64,000 nucleotides of DNA from positions 2,137,501-2,201,500 of the forward strand of contig NZ_CP022684.1 of the NCBI RefSeq assembly GCF_002863865.1. Direction: 5' to 3'. Shown piece by piece: positions 36,695-44,578 of this stretch; positions within the stretch are counted from its first letter, which is position 1; each line of letters opens with the position of its first letter. Under the pieces are notes generated by a model. The model made no database searches, was not told the DNA's origin, and saw only the letters and a program-made list of their open reading frames with translations. The DNA comes from Ketobacter alkanivorans. GTDB lineage: Bacteria; Pseudomonadota; Gammaproteobacteria; Pseudomonadales; Ketobacteraceae. The position numbers and the translations under genes were made by a program.

Positions 36695-38194
36695 GTGGCA
36701 TTGGCAATTGTAAACACACGCGCCCGCGTGGGCATGAACGCACCTCTGGTCACCGTGGAAGTACATCTTTCCAACGGTCTGCCTGCATTCAACATTGTTG
36801 GATTACCCGATGCCGCCGTACGTGAGAGCAAAGAACGGGTGCGCAGCGCCATCCTGAATTCAGAGTTTGATTTCCCTCAGCGACGTATCACCATCAACCT
36901 GGCCCCTGCGGATCTACCTAAAGATGGCGGGCGCTTTGATCTGCCCATCGCCATTGGCATTCTGGCGGCCTCCGAACAAATTCCAGCGGGCGCTCTGGAG
37001 CATTTAGAGTTCGTGGGTGAACTGGCTCTGTCTGGTGAGCTGAGGCCAGTGGAGGGTGTGCTTACCGCCGCCATCGCCACCTGCGATGCCCAGCGCAGCT
37101 TGTTTGTTCCCCAGGCCAATGCCGAGGAGGCCGCGGTTCCCCGTAACAGTCGAGTGTTTGCCTGTGGCCATTTACTGCAGGTGTGTGGGCAACTGAAGCA
37201 ACCCACCTCTGGTGAGGCCTATCAACCCACACTACTGCCTGACACCGCGCAACTGGATGAATATCCCGATCTGGCCGATGTTAAAGGGCAACATCAAGCC
37301 AAGCGAGCGTTGGAAGTGGCTGCGGCCGGAAAACATAACCTGCTGATGATGGGGCCACCCGGTGCAGGCAAGTCCATGCTGGCAGCACGCCTGCCGGGCA
37401 TCCTCCCTCCTATGACCGACCAGGAGATGATTGAAACCGCTGCCATCCATTCCGTATCCCAGATCAACCAGCGCCCACTGTTCCAGCGCCCGATTCGCGC
37501 ACCCCATCACACAGCGTCGGGAGTCGCTCTGGCAGGCGGTGGCAGCAACCCCAAACCTGGCGAGATCTCACTGGCTCATAACGGTATTCTATTTTTGGAT
37601 GAGCTGCCGGAGTTCCCCCGCAAAGTGCTGGAGGTATTGCGAGAGCCATTGGAAACCGGTGAAATCGCGATCTCCCGCGCTGCACAACAAGTCACTTACC
37701 CCGCCAATTTCCAACTGATTGCCGCCCTCAACCCCTGCCCATGCGGACACCCGGAGCAACCGCCAGAAGGCTGCAACAACCCTCAACTGTGCTGCAATAA
37801 ATATCAAAGCAAACTATCCGGCCCGCTGCTGGATCGCATCGACATGCACGTGCGAGTGGATGCCATGCCCATCAGCGAATTGCAAAAACAAAATGGCGGA
37901 GAACCCAGCGCCAGTGTTCGGGATCGAGTCACCTGCGCTCGTCGGATACAGCTGCAACGGCAGGGCTGCGCTAATCACGATCTGACCTCCAAGCAACTGG
38001 AGCAGGTGTGTAAGCTTAACGAGAAGGATACTTTGTTTTTGCAACAGGCAGTGGAACGGCTGGGGCTATCTGCACGCGGTTACCATCGAATATTGAAAGT
38101 GGCGCGTACCTTGGCCGATCTTGAGCAAGCGGAGCATATCAGCAAGCGCAATCTTACGGAGGCTTTGTCTTACCGGGCATTGTTCTCTGTGTAA
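36695..38194 (+). CDS. comM: YifB/ComM family Mg-chelatase-like AAA+ ATPase
   Basis: The start is GTG at 36695 with AAAGGAG about 6 bases upstream. The 499-residue product has an N-terminal Lon-protease-like domain (about 1-170) and an AAA+ domain with Walker A GPPGAGKS (220-227) and a Walker B-like ILFLDELPEF. A cysteine-rich segment (CPCGH ... CNNPQLCC) and a C-terminal Mg-chelatase domain (ARGYHRILKVARTLADLE) complete the family layout. ComM is a branch-migration helicase that aids natural transformation in Vibrio and Acinetobacter. The 3' end overlaps the convergent kinase gene by 25 bases. Confidence 0.93.
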   Translation: MALAIVNTRARVGMNAPLVTVEVHLSNGLPAFNIVGLPDAAVRESKERVRSAILNSEFDFPQRRITINLAPADLPKDGGRFDLPIAIGILAASEQIPAGALEHLEFVGELALSGELRPVEGVLTAAIATCDAQRSLFVPQANAEEAAVPRNSRVFACGHLLQVCGQLKQPTSGEAYQPTLLPDTAQLDEYPDLADVKGQHQAKRALEVAAAGKHNLLMMGPPGAGKSMLAARLPGILPPMTDQEMIETAAIHSVSQINQRPLFQRPIRAPHHTASGVALAGGGSNPKPGEISLAHNGILFLDELPEFPRKVLEVLREPLETGEIAISRAAQQVTYPANFQLIAALNPCPCGHPEQPPEGCNNPQLCCNKYQSKLSGPLLDRIDMHVRVDAMPISELQKQNGGEPSASVRDRVTCARRIQLQRQGCANHDLTSKQLEQVCKLNEKDTLFLQQAVERLGLSARGYHRILKVARTLADLEQAEHISKRNLTEALSYRALFSV

Positions 38195-39531
38195 GGCAGC
38201 TCAACAGGAAAACAGAAATCCGCGGTTACACCGCCCTGCGGGCCATTTTGCAGGCTGAGGCTGCCACCCAGCAGATTGGCCACCCCCATGCAGGTGGCAA
38301 GGCCGATGCCCATACCCTGATGACGGCGGGAAAAAGAGCCATCCAGCTGATTAAACGGTTGCTGCAACCGAGCCAGGTGTTGCAACGGAATACCGGGGCC
38401 GGTATCTTCAACACGCACTCTAACCATAGATTGATCAGCTCGATCGCAGTCAACCTCAACCCTCAGTTGCACCCCGCCGCGCTCCGTGAACTTCAATCCG
38501 TTACTGATCAGCTGCCGAATCACATACAACACACGCACCTCATCCCCCAGCAGAGGCTGGTGCATTATGTCTCCTGTGATGCAGTCAAAGGCCAGGCCTC
38601 GCTCTGCAAAGCCCTGACGAAACCCCCGCTGCAATTCTGCCAATCCATTTTGCAGCGTAAACGGCTTTCGTATTGGCTGAGCTTTGCCCGCAGCAATTTC
38701 GCTGTACTGCAGCACGGCCTCAATGGTATTCATCATATTATCGGCCGACGATTGGGCTATATCTAACCACTCTCTCTGATCATCAGTCAGCGCCATATCC
38801 TGAAGCATACTGTGTGCGCCCACTACTCCGTTCATGGGCGTGCACAACTCATGACTGATTGTTGCTAAAAACTCATCCTTGAGACGGTCACTTTCGTTTA
38901 TATCGGCCAACACCCGACGCGAAACCAGATACGCCAACCCCAACAACAGTGCAATCACCAACGCCCCAAGAAAGGCGGCCCACACATTGGCTCTGTCGGC
39001 TGCCTGCCTGGTTTCAACCAACAAGGCCTGATACAGCGCTTGTCTTTGCGATAACAAGTCATCCAGATCTGCCATCGCAGCATCAAATTCCTGCAACGAG
39101 CCTTCCATCGCCGCCTGATAGACCGGTATCTGTTCAGGGTCATGCAACAAGGTGGAAGCCAGGCGGGTGCTGGTTTGCAGATAGATAGACACACTGTCAA
39201 AAACCGGCTGGACTTGTGTCTGCAGTTGTTTGCGTTGTTGAATCGAGGTTATTCGTTGCAGAATGTCTGCACCCAATTGCATGCTTTCTTGCAACAACAG
39301 TTGATCCCCCAACCCCACTGCCGCTGCAAAGCCTTCCCGCACGGATACCAGATCCTGCCTTAGCGCCCTTATATCTTCGATAAGCGGGTAATGATGTTGC
39401 TGAAGCTCATCCAAACGATTGGCATTAGCGACGGTCAAAAACAGATTGAGCACCAAGTACAATACCAACGCCAAACCGCCAATTAAGGCAATGAGCATAA
39501 TCTGCAAGCGAACTTTGTCGTTTCTATTCAT
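38170..39531 (-). CDS. Sensor histidine kinase with four-helix periplasmic domain, orphan
   Basis: The protein has 453 residues. Two membrane helices (about 11-35 and 184-204) flank a helical periplasmic region of about 150 residues, like 4HB sensors. HisKA has His227 in ISHELCTPMNG, where the usual Arg after Leu is Cys. The HATPase is complete, with an N-box (RQLISNGLKFT), VEDTGPGIP and GMGIGLATC. There is no receiver domain and no response regulator gene nearby, so it is an orphan kinase. It is divergent from the second porin/PstS-like pair across 151 bases, which may be its regulatory target or input. It overlaps comM at its 3' end. Confidence 0.85.
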   Translation of the reverse strand: MNRNDKVRLQIMLIALIGGLALVLYLVLNLFLTVANANRLDELQQHHYPLIEDIRALRQDLVSVREGFAAAVGLGDQLLLQESMQLGADILQRITSIQQRKQLQTQVQPVFDSVSIYLQTSTRLASTLLHDPEQIPVYQAAMEGSLQEFDAAMADLDDLLSQRQALYQALLVETRQAADRANVWAAFLGALVIALLLGLAYLVSRRVLADINESDRLKDEFLATISHELCTPMNGVVGAHSMLQDMALTDDQREWLDIAQSSADNMMNTIEAVLQYSEIAAGKAQPIRKPFTLQNGLAELQRGFRQGFAERGLAFDCITGDIMHQPLLGDEVRVLYVIRQLISNGLKFTERGGVQLRVEVDCDRADQSMVRVRVEDTGPGIPLQHLARLQQPFNQLDGSFSRRHQGMGIGLATCMGVANLLGGSLSLQNGPQGGVTADFCFPVELPYTENNAR

Positions 39532-39682
39532 GAGATCAAGGTAAAAATAACGTTATAATTATTCGTCCGTTGCTGAGAACGTCTGTTTTCCAACAATTGA
39601 GCGTGGTCTGCATTTTATACTGATATAAACAGAGCAAATGTAGTGAATATTTATGATTATGTTACGCGGTATAAGTTAGCTT

Positions 39683-40930
39683 ATGTTTCGATTCCGATGT
39701 CTAGCCTTTTTCAGCTTATTGTGGCCTATCTTAACCACTGCCGCCATGAGCAGCGAAGATTGGCAAGTATCTGGCTTTACATCGCTGGGCCTGGGCCGCA
39801 TGCAGGAGCCCGGCCTGGAGTTTTTGGGCTACGATAACGAAAAGTGGCGCGCCAAGGGTGACAGCGTTTTAGGCTTGCAGCTAAATGCCGACATGGCAGA
39901 ACGGCTGTCAATGACACTGCAAGTGGTCAGCCGGGGCTACAATCAGGATGACACCAACAGCTTTGAACCCGAACTGGATTGGTTGTTTTTAAGTTACCAC
40001 CTGAACAGCGCCTGGCGAATTCGCATCGGCCGTATGCGCACACCACACTATCTGTACTCCGAAACTGTGGATGTGGGTTACTCCTATGTCTGGGCCCGCC
40101 CTCCCATCGACGTGTATTCCACCATCCTCTCAACTTTTAGCTATTTTGATGGCGCTGATATTCGCTATCTCACCCACAGCAACAATGTCGACATTGATCT
40201 GCAATTGTTCTCCGGCTATATGAAACGCTCCCGTGACAACCTTGAGATCAAAGTAGAGCCCATGATTGGCGGCAACATCAGCCTGCAGTGGGAGCAATGG
40301 AAGCTGCGTTATGGGCTCATTTACGATCGCACCGACATTCGGCTACAACCAACAGCAAACTTTGAAAGCAATCTGGAAGCAGTGATTGCATTCGATTCTA
40401 GCTATCAATCAGTGAAGGACGCGTTAAACGCCGATGACGCTTGGTATCGCTACCAAACATTGGGGCTGCACTGGGATGGAGAGCCTGTTGCCATCATCAG
40501 CGAAGTATTCGACATCAAAAACACCGATGACGGTTTTCAAAACGATGCCCATGGCTGGTACCTGTCTGCGCATATGCCACTGGGGAAGTTCACCCCCTAC
40601 CTGGTACGGGGTGCTTTCACCAACGAATACAACCTGGATGCCTTCGCCACAGTAAACAACAGCCTGCAATCTTTCCCAACCGGGCAACCGGGCTACGAGG
40701 GCTTTGATGCCTTTCGTCTGCAAGCGCTCAATCGCCTGGAGCTGAACAACTACGATCAAAGCACCTGGACACTGGGCTTACGCTATGACTTGATGTCTAA
40801 CGTAGCCCTGAAAGCCGAGTGGCAACGCTTCGATTTCCATAGCAATTCCAGCGGGCAGATTACACGGAACGCTCAAGATACTTCCAGCCATGCGGCACTC
40901 ACAACGCTTATAATCGATGTGGTGTTTTAA
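39683..40930 (+). CDS. Outer-membrane porin (copy 2)
   Basis: The protein has 415 residues with a signal peptide (cleavage near TTAAMS) and a beta-barrel pattern ending in a C-terminal Phe (LIIDVVF). Unlike the copy at 11390 it lacks the coiled coil after the signal. The shared block SETVDVGYSYVWARPPIDV is nearly the same as in copy 1, as is the preceding RIGRMRTPHYLY. Its stop codon overlaps the start of the PstS-like gene (TAATG). The pair probably acts together in uptake or sensing of an anion. Start support is only moderate, since no strong ribosome-binding site precedes it. Confidence 0.75.
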   Translation: MFRFRCLAFFSLLWPILTTAAMSSEDWQVSGFTSLGLGRMQEPGLEFLGYDNEKWRAKGDSVLGLQLNADMAERLSMTLQVVSRGYNQDDTNSFEPELDWLFLSYHLNSAWRIRIGRMRTPHYLYSETVDVGYSYVWARPPIDVYSTILSTFSYFDGADIRYLTHSNNVDIDLQLFSGYMKRSRDNLEIKVEPMIGGNISLQWEQWKLRYGLIYDRTDIRLQPTANFESNLEAVIAFDSSYQSVKDALNADDAWYRYQTLGLHWDGEPVAIISEVFDIKNTDDGFQNDAHGWYLSAHMPLGKFTPYLVRGAFTNEYNLDAFATVNNSLQSFPTGQPGYEGFDAFRLQALNRLELNNYDQSTWTLGLRYDLMSNVALKAEWQRFDFHSNSSGQITRNAQDTSSHAALTTLIIDVVF

Positions 40931-41370
40931 TGTCAGGAAGAGGCTTTTCCCGCGCTATCACATTATTAGCCAGCCTGCTGTTCATACCGTGGGCATGGGC
41001 TGATCTCGCCATCATTGTGCACCCGGACAACCCGCAGCAAAGTATCAGCAAGCACGAGTTGCGACTGATCTTTCTTGGCCGCATGCCGCTTTTTCCTACC
41101 AGCGGAGAGGAGATCATTGCTTTTGACTTACCCGAATCCGATTCCGGCTATGAAACCTTTTACCGTAATGTGGTTGAGCTGGAGGGCACCCGACTAAAAC
41201 GCTATCGCGCTTATTACTTGTTCAGCGGCCGGGGTAAACTGCCACGACCAACGGATTCGAATGCAACCATTTTGCAGCAGGTGGCCGACAATGAACGGGC
41301 CATTGGTTACGTCGACAGCCGGTTAGTGAATGAGAAAGTAAAGGTCCTGCTGACTCTGCCAGAGCGCTAG
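40930..41370 (+). CDS. Short PstS-like periplasmic substrate-binding protein (copy 2)
   Basis: The protein has 146 residues, with a signal peptide (cleavage near AWA) and the same one-lobe plan as the copy at 12582: IIVHPDNP, then LIFLGRMPLFPTSGEEIIAFDLPE, RYRAYYLFSGRG and NERAIGYVDS. It is translated from an ATG overlapping the porin stop, so it is tightly coupled to it. No ABC transporter genes accompany it, so a sensing or scavenging role with the porin or the adjacent kinase is possible. Sequence drift from copy 1 suggests an old duplication or independent acquisition. Confidence 0.72.
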   Translation: MSGRGFSRAITLLASLLFIPWAWADLAIIVHPDNPQQSISKHELRLIFLGRMPLFPTSGEEIIAFDLPESDSGYETFYRNVVELEGTRLKRYRAYYLFSGRGKLPRPTDSNATILQQVADNERAIGYVDSRLVNEKVKVLLTLPER

Positions 41371-41386
41371 TATCCCACCCCATTAT

Positions 41387-41403
41387 TGAGCATGTGCTTA
41401 ATT
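41387..41403 (+). promoter_or_regulatory. 17-base element shared with the fadL upstream region (candidate operator)
   Basis: TGAGCATGTGCTTAATT lies 86 bases before the DUF7064 start. The same 17 bases occur on the opposite strand 35 bases before the fadL-like start. The core AGCA-TG-TGCT is an inverted repeat that extends with 7 of 8 matches (ATTGAGCA against TGCTTAAT), as expected for a dimeric repressor site. The TetR-family gene between the two targets is the obvious candidate binder. Confidence 0.6.
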
Positions 41404-41488
41404 TATTTTATGCTCCCCCTTGCCATCGGATTTCCGAATAGGCAAACTGACCAATTAGTCACGCTTGTGGTATCAAAGGGGAATTCTT

Positions 41489-42535
41489 ATGGACTTGGGC
41501 AAAAACGCCACGATCCGCTTACGGCCTGAAGACGAATACATGCATCCCATTGAGGCGGCGCATAATTTCAACGAAAGCATGTACATTAACCTGTTTGATC
41601 ACCGGCAACGCTGCGGTGGTTGGTTTCGGGTGGGCAATCGCCCCAACGAAGGGTACGCTGAGATGTCATTCTGCTTCTACCTGCCCAATGGCAAAGTGGC
41701 TTTCATGTTCCAGCGCCCCCAAATCCAGAACAATGATGCTCTGGATGCCGGTGGCATGGCATTCAACATCTTAGAACCCCTGAAATCCCTGCGCCTCACC
41801 TACTCGGGGGAGGCTGTTCTGCTGGATAACCCCCAGCAGATGGACAACCCTAAAGCGGCCTTTACCAACAACCCCAAAGTCAGCGCCAGTGCAGAGATCA
41901 CCTTTACCGGCTTTACCCCGGTTTATGGCGGTGAGGCTCTGGATGAGAACGGTAACCCCATTGAAGAAGATCCGGACGAATCGTTCGCCCGCGCGCACTA
42001 CGAACAACACATGCGCGGCATCGGTACGGTCACCATCGGCGAGGAACGTTTCGAACTCAGCGGGCTGGGCCTGCGGGATCACTCCTGGGGCCCGCGCTAC
42101 TGGCAGAATCTGTACTGGTATCGCTGGCTGCCCATGGTGTTCAGCGAGCAACTGGCCATTAATATCTCCATCGTACAAATGGCCAGTGGTCGCCAGCACA
42201 TCTGGGGCATGGTGTATGACTCACGCGACGGCGGGCCTGCCGAGTACGATCTGATCGAAAGCGCAGAACTCAGCTCAGTTCTGGACGCACATCATCAGGC
42301 TCAGTCCCAGCAAGCCAGCATCTGCACCGTGAGCGGCCGCCGCTATCAGATTAAAGGTGAATCACTGTCTCTGATACCCCTGCGCAATCGCCGTCAGACC
42401 GACAGCGGAGAATGGCGCAACACCCGAATCACCGAAGCCATGTCACGCTTTGAATGCGACGGGCTGGTGGGCTATGGCATGTCGGAATACCTGGATCAGA
42501 TGATTGATGGGAAACCCGTAGGCATTGCCTGTTGA
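41489..42535 (+). CDS. DUF7064/CrtC-like lipocalin-fold protein
   Basis: The ATG at 41489 follows AAAGGGG by 7 bases and gives 348 residues; an earlier start at 41465 lacks a site. There is no signal peptide. Patterns such as DHRQRCGGWFRVGNRPNEGYAEMSF, GLRDHSWGPRYW and SRFECDGLVGYGMSEYLDQM recall proteins annotated as hydroxyneurosporene synthase-like/DUF7064. These have two lipocalin-like halves and no firmly known chemistry, and often sit beside APH-fold phosphotransferases. Here the next gene is exactly that, 7 bases after the stop. A role in binding or modifying a hydrophobic terpenoid or fatty acid is inferred. Confidence 0.65.
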   Translation: MDLGKNATIRLRPEDEYMHPIEAAHNFNESMYINLFDHRQRCGGWFRVGNRPNEGYAEMSFCFYLPNGKVAFMFQRPQIQNNDALDAGGMAFNILEPLKSLRLTYSGEAVLLDNPQQMDNPKAAFTNNPKVSASAEITFTGFTPVYGGEALDENGNPIEEDPDESFARAHYEQHMRGIGTVTIGEERFELSGLGLRDHSWGPRYWQNLYWYRWLPMVFSEQLAINISIVQMASGRQHIWGMVYDSRDGGPAEYDLIESAELSSVLDAHHQAQSQQASICTVSGRRYQIKGESLSLIPLRNRRQTDSGEWRNTRITEAMSRFECDGLVGYGMSEYLDQMIDGKPVGIAC

Positions 42536-42542
42536 GGCCGCT

Positions 42543-43529
42543 ATGACCCCGGACATCGTGCAACAAGCGCTGCAGCCCATCGTAACCCGAACCCTGGGCA
42601 AGCAGTGGAACATCACCCAATGTCGCCGCCTTACAGCCGGAGCCTCCGCCGCCACCTGGCTGATCGAAACCAACGTTGAGGATCTGATTCTACGGTTGGA
42701 GTCAGGTGCCGAGCAGTTTGGCACCGGCGTCGGTAAAACGGTGGAAGCAAAAACCCAACAGGCAGCAGGCAAAGCCGGTGCTCCTGTGGCACAGGTTTAC
42801 CATATTCTGGAAGCGCACCCGCAGCTGGGCAACGGCTACCTGATGGCCAAGCTGACCGGAGAATCACTGGCACCCAAAATATTAAAAGATCCCCAGCTGG
42901 AATCAGCTCGCCTGCGGCTCACCGCCCAATGCGCTCAAGCACTGGCGACTATTCATAGTGTCCCCGCCGCACAAACGGCGTTTTTGCCACTGCAAGACGC
43001 AACCACACAGTTAAGCAGTTTGAAATCAATCCATGAAGGTTTTGGCGAAACCTTGCCGGTGTTCACCCTGGCGCTGCGCTGGCTGCAGGACAACATTCCA
43101 CACTGCCCCAACACGGCATTGGTACACGGCGATTTTCGTCTGGGCAATTTTCTGGTAAATGAAAACGGCCTCAACGGCATTCTGGATTGGGAGCTGACTC
43201 ATCTGGGTGACCCCATGGAAGATTTGGGCTGGCTTTGTGTGCGTGCCTGGCGCTTCAGCCGCCCCGATCTGGCAGTGGGTGGCTTTGGCCATCGCTCAGA
43301 ATTGTTCGCCGCCTACGAAGCAGCCAGCGGTGTTACCATCAACCCTGACAGCGTCCGCTACTGGGAGCTGTTCGGCACCCTCAAATGGGGTGTCATCTGC
43401 CAATATCAGGCCTACAGCTTTCTCAACGGCCAGGTGCGCTCGGTCGAACGCGCTGCCATCGGCCGCCGAGTCGCAGAAACCGAATACGACATGATGCAAT
43501 TGTTGCACGACATTGTGGAGGGACGCTGA
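42543..43529 (+). CDS. APH-fold phosphotransferase, LvaA/ACAD10-like
   Basis: The ATG at 42543 has GAGG 5 bases upstream and gives 328 residues. The aminoglycoside-phosphotransferase fold is clear: ATP-binding LTAGASAATWLI, Brenner motif LVHGDFRLGNFLV with catalytic Asp, and GILDWELTHLGDPMEDLGWL with metal-binding Asp. Such kinases, when next to a DUF6285 gene, phosphorylate the 4-hydroxyl of 4-hydroxyacyl-CoA, as LvaA does in P. putida levulinate catabolism and the kinase domain does in ACAD10/11. Its stop overlaps the DUF6285 start. Antibiotic resistance is unlikely in this context. The exact acyl substrate is unknown. Confidence 0.8.
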   Translation: MTPDIVQQALQPIVTRTLGKQWNITQCRRLTAGASAATWLIETNVEDLILRLESGAEQFGTGVGKTVEAKTQQAAGKAGAPVAQVYHILEAHPQLGNGYLMAKLTGESLAPKILKDPQLESARLRLTAQCAQALATIHSVPAAQTAFLPLQDATTQLSSLKSIHEGFGETLPVFTLALRWLQDNIPHCPNTALVHGDFRLGNFLVNENGLNGILDWELTHLGDPMEDLGWLCVRAWRFSRPDLAVGGFGHRSELFAAYEAASGVTINPDSVRYWELFGTLKWGVICQYQAYSFLNGQVRSVERAAIGRRVAETEYDMMQLLHDIVEGR

Positions 43530-43876
43530 TGCCACTGAACCGCCCCAATAAAATCGAACTGCTTGAAGCCGTTAGAGAATATCTGCAACAGACCCCAGAA
43601 GACCCCAAGGTTGATCAATTTTTTCGACGGGTCGCGAGCAATGTATTGGCCATCGTGCAGCGGGAAGAGCACCTGCACGATCAATATATTCAGCAGGAAA
43701 TCATCGCCCTGCAAGCATGCCTGCAAAGTACTGAAACGAATTTATCGACACTGAACCAACAACTGGCGCACGCCATCGAAAGTGGGGATCTGGCAATCAC
43801 GCCCGCACTCACTCACAAGCTGCTTGAATTAGCCCAAGCCAAACTGAATATAGACAACCCAAAATACAAAGGTTAA
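43529..43876 (+). CDS. DUF6285 (LvaB-like) kinase partner
   Basis: The protein has 115 residues, all helical, starting at an ATG that overlaps the kinase stop (TGATG). The pattern RPNKIELLEAVREYL, then FFRRVASNVLAIVQRE, IESGDLAI and the ending KLNIDNPKYKG is what I recall of DUF6285 proteins. These small proteins always accompany an LvaA-like phosphotransferase; LvaB is required for LvaA activity on 4-hydroxyvaleryl-CoA. The call rests on the pattern, the size and the tight coupling. Its role is presumably to complete or stabilise the kinase. Confidence 0.75.
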   Translation: MPLNRPNKIELLEAVREYLQQTPEDPKVDQFFRRVASNVLAIVQREEHLHDQYIQQEIIALQACLQSTETNLSTLNQQLAHAIESGDLAITPALTHKLLELAQAKLNIDNPKYKG

Positions 43877-43951
43877 ACCCAGGCCCTTGTGCGTGCTACC
43901 ATAAAGCCTACAACCCACCCACGCCAAATCGCACCCGATACGGATCAAGCC

Positions 43952-44575
43952 ATGGGACGCACACCGGGCAGGCCCGCTGCCAATGCCAACACCCTTTCAC
44001 GGGATGCGCTACTGGAACATGCCTTCGAGGAGTTCTCCAGCAAGAGCTTCAATGACGTTTCCCTGCGGGCACTGGCTAAAAAACTGAACGTCAGCGATTC
44101 GCTTTTCAATCATCATTTCGGCTCCAAGAACAAGCTCTGGAACGAAGTGGTGGACACGATTATTGAACGTGAATTCCGCCTGCTGATTTCAGAGCTGGAA
44201 CTGGATATCGCATTGGACAATCCGCTTTCCATGCTGCGCAATTATATTGTGGTGATGCTGGAAGTCGCCAAGCGCAAACCGGCCATGTTCAAACTGATTT
44301 TCAGTGGCCTGAATGATGATCACGAGCGCGCCCACTACCTGCGGGACAAGTACATCAAACCCTATCTTAAAACCGTCGATAAAGCGCTTAACCTGTGCAT
44401 TGAGCGCAGTGAGATCCGTAATGTCAGCAATGTTACTCTGCACACCCTGATCTTAGGCTCCGTTGATATGCTTATTCGCCCTGAGTTTGCCCTGCAAGGT
44501 GTCGACGACACCAACAATCAGGGCATTCAGGTTGACGCGCTGGTGGATGTCATCATGCACGGACTGATACCGTAA
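43952..44575 (+). CDS. TetR-family transcriptional regulator
   Basis: The ATG at 43952 gives 207 residues and starts with MGRTPGRPAAN, a basic arm typical of TetR proteins; a GTG at 43889 would add non-conserved residues. The helix-turn-helix is SFNDVSLRALAKKLNVSDSLFNHHFGSKNKLW (about residues 35-66). The ligand domain has the usual all-helical pattern. It is transcribed with the LvaAB-like genes and converges with the FadL-like gene across 3 bases. It most likely controls both, via the shared 17-base element. The ligand may be an acyl-CoA, but this is inferred. Confidence 0.88.
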   Translation: MGRTPGRPAANANTLSRDALLEHAFEEFSSKSFNDVSLRALAKKLNVSDSLFNHHFGSKNKLWNEVVDTIIEREFRLLISELELDIALDNPLSMLRNYIVVMLEVAKRKPAMFKLIFSGLNDDHERAHYLRDKYIKPYLKTVDKALNLCIERSEIRNVSNVTLHTLILGSVDMLIRPEFALQGVDDTNNQGIQVDALVDVIMHGLIP

Positions 44576-44578
44576 TGT

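Noticed and set aside
42543..43529. APH-fold kinase as an antibiotic-resistance gene
   Set aside because: The tightly coupled DUF6285-like partner and lipid-related neighbours fit an acyl-CoA kinase; no resistance context or mobile element is present.
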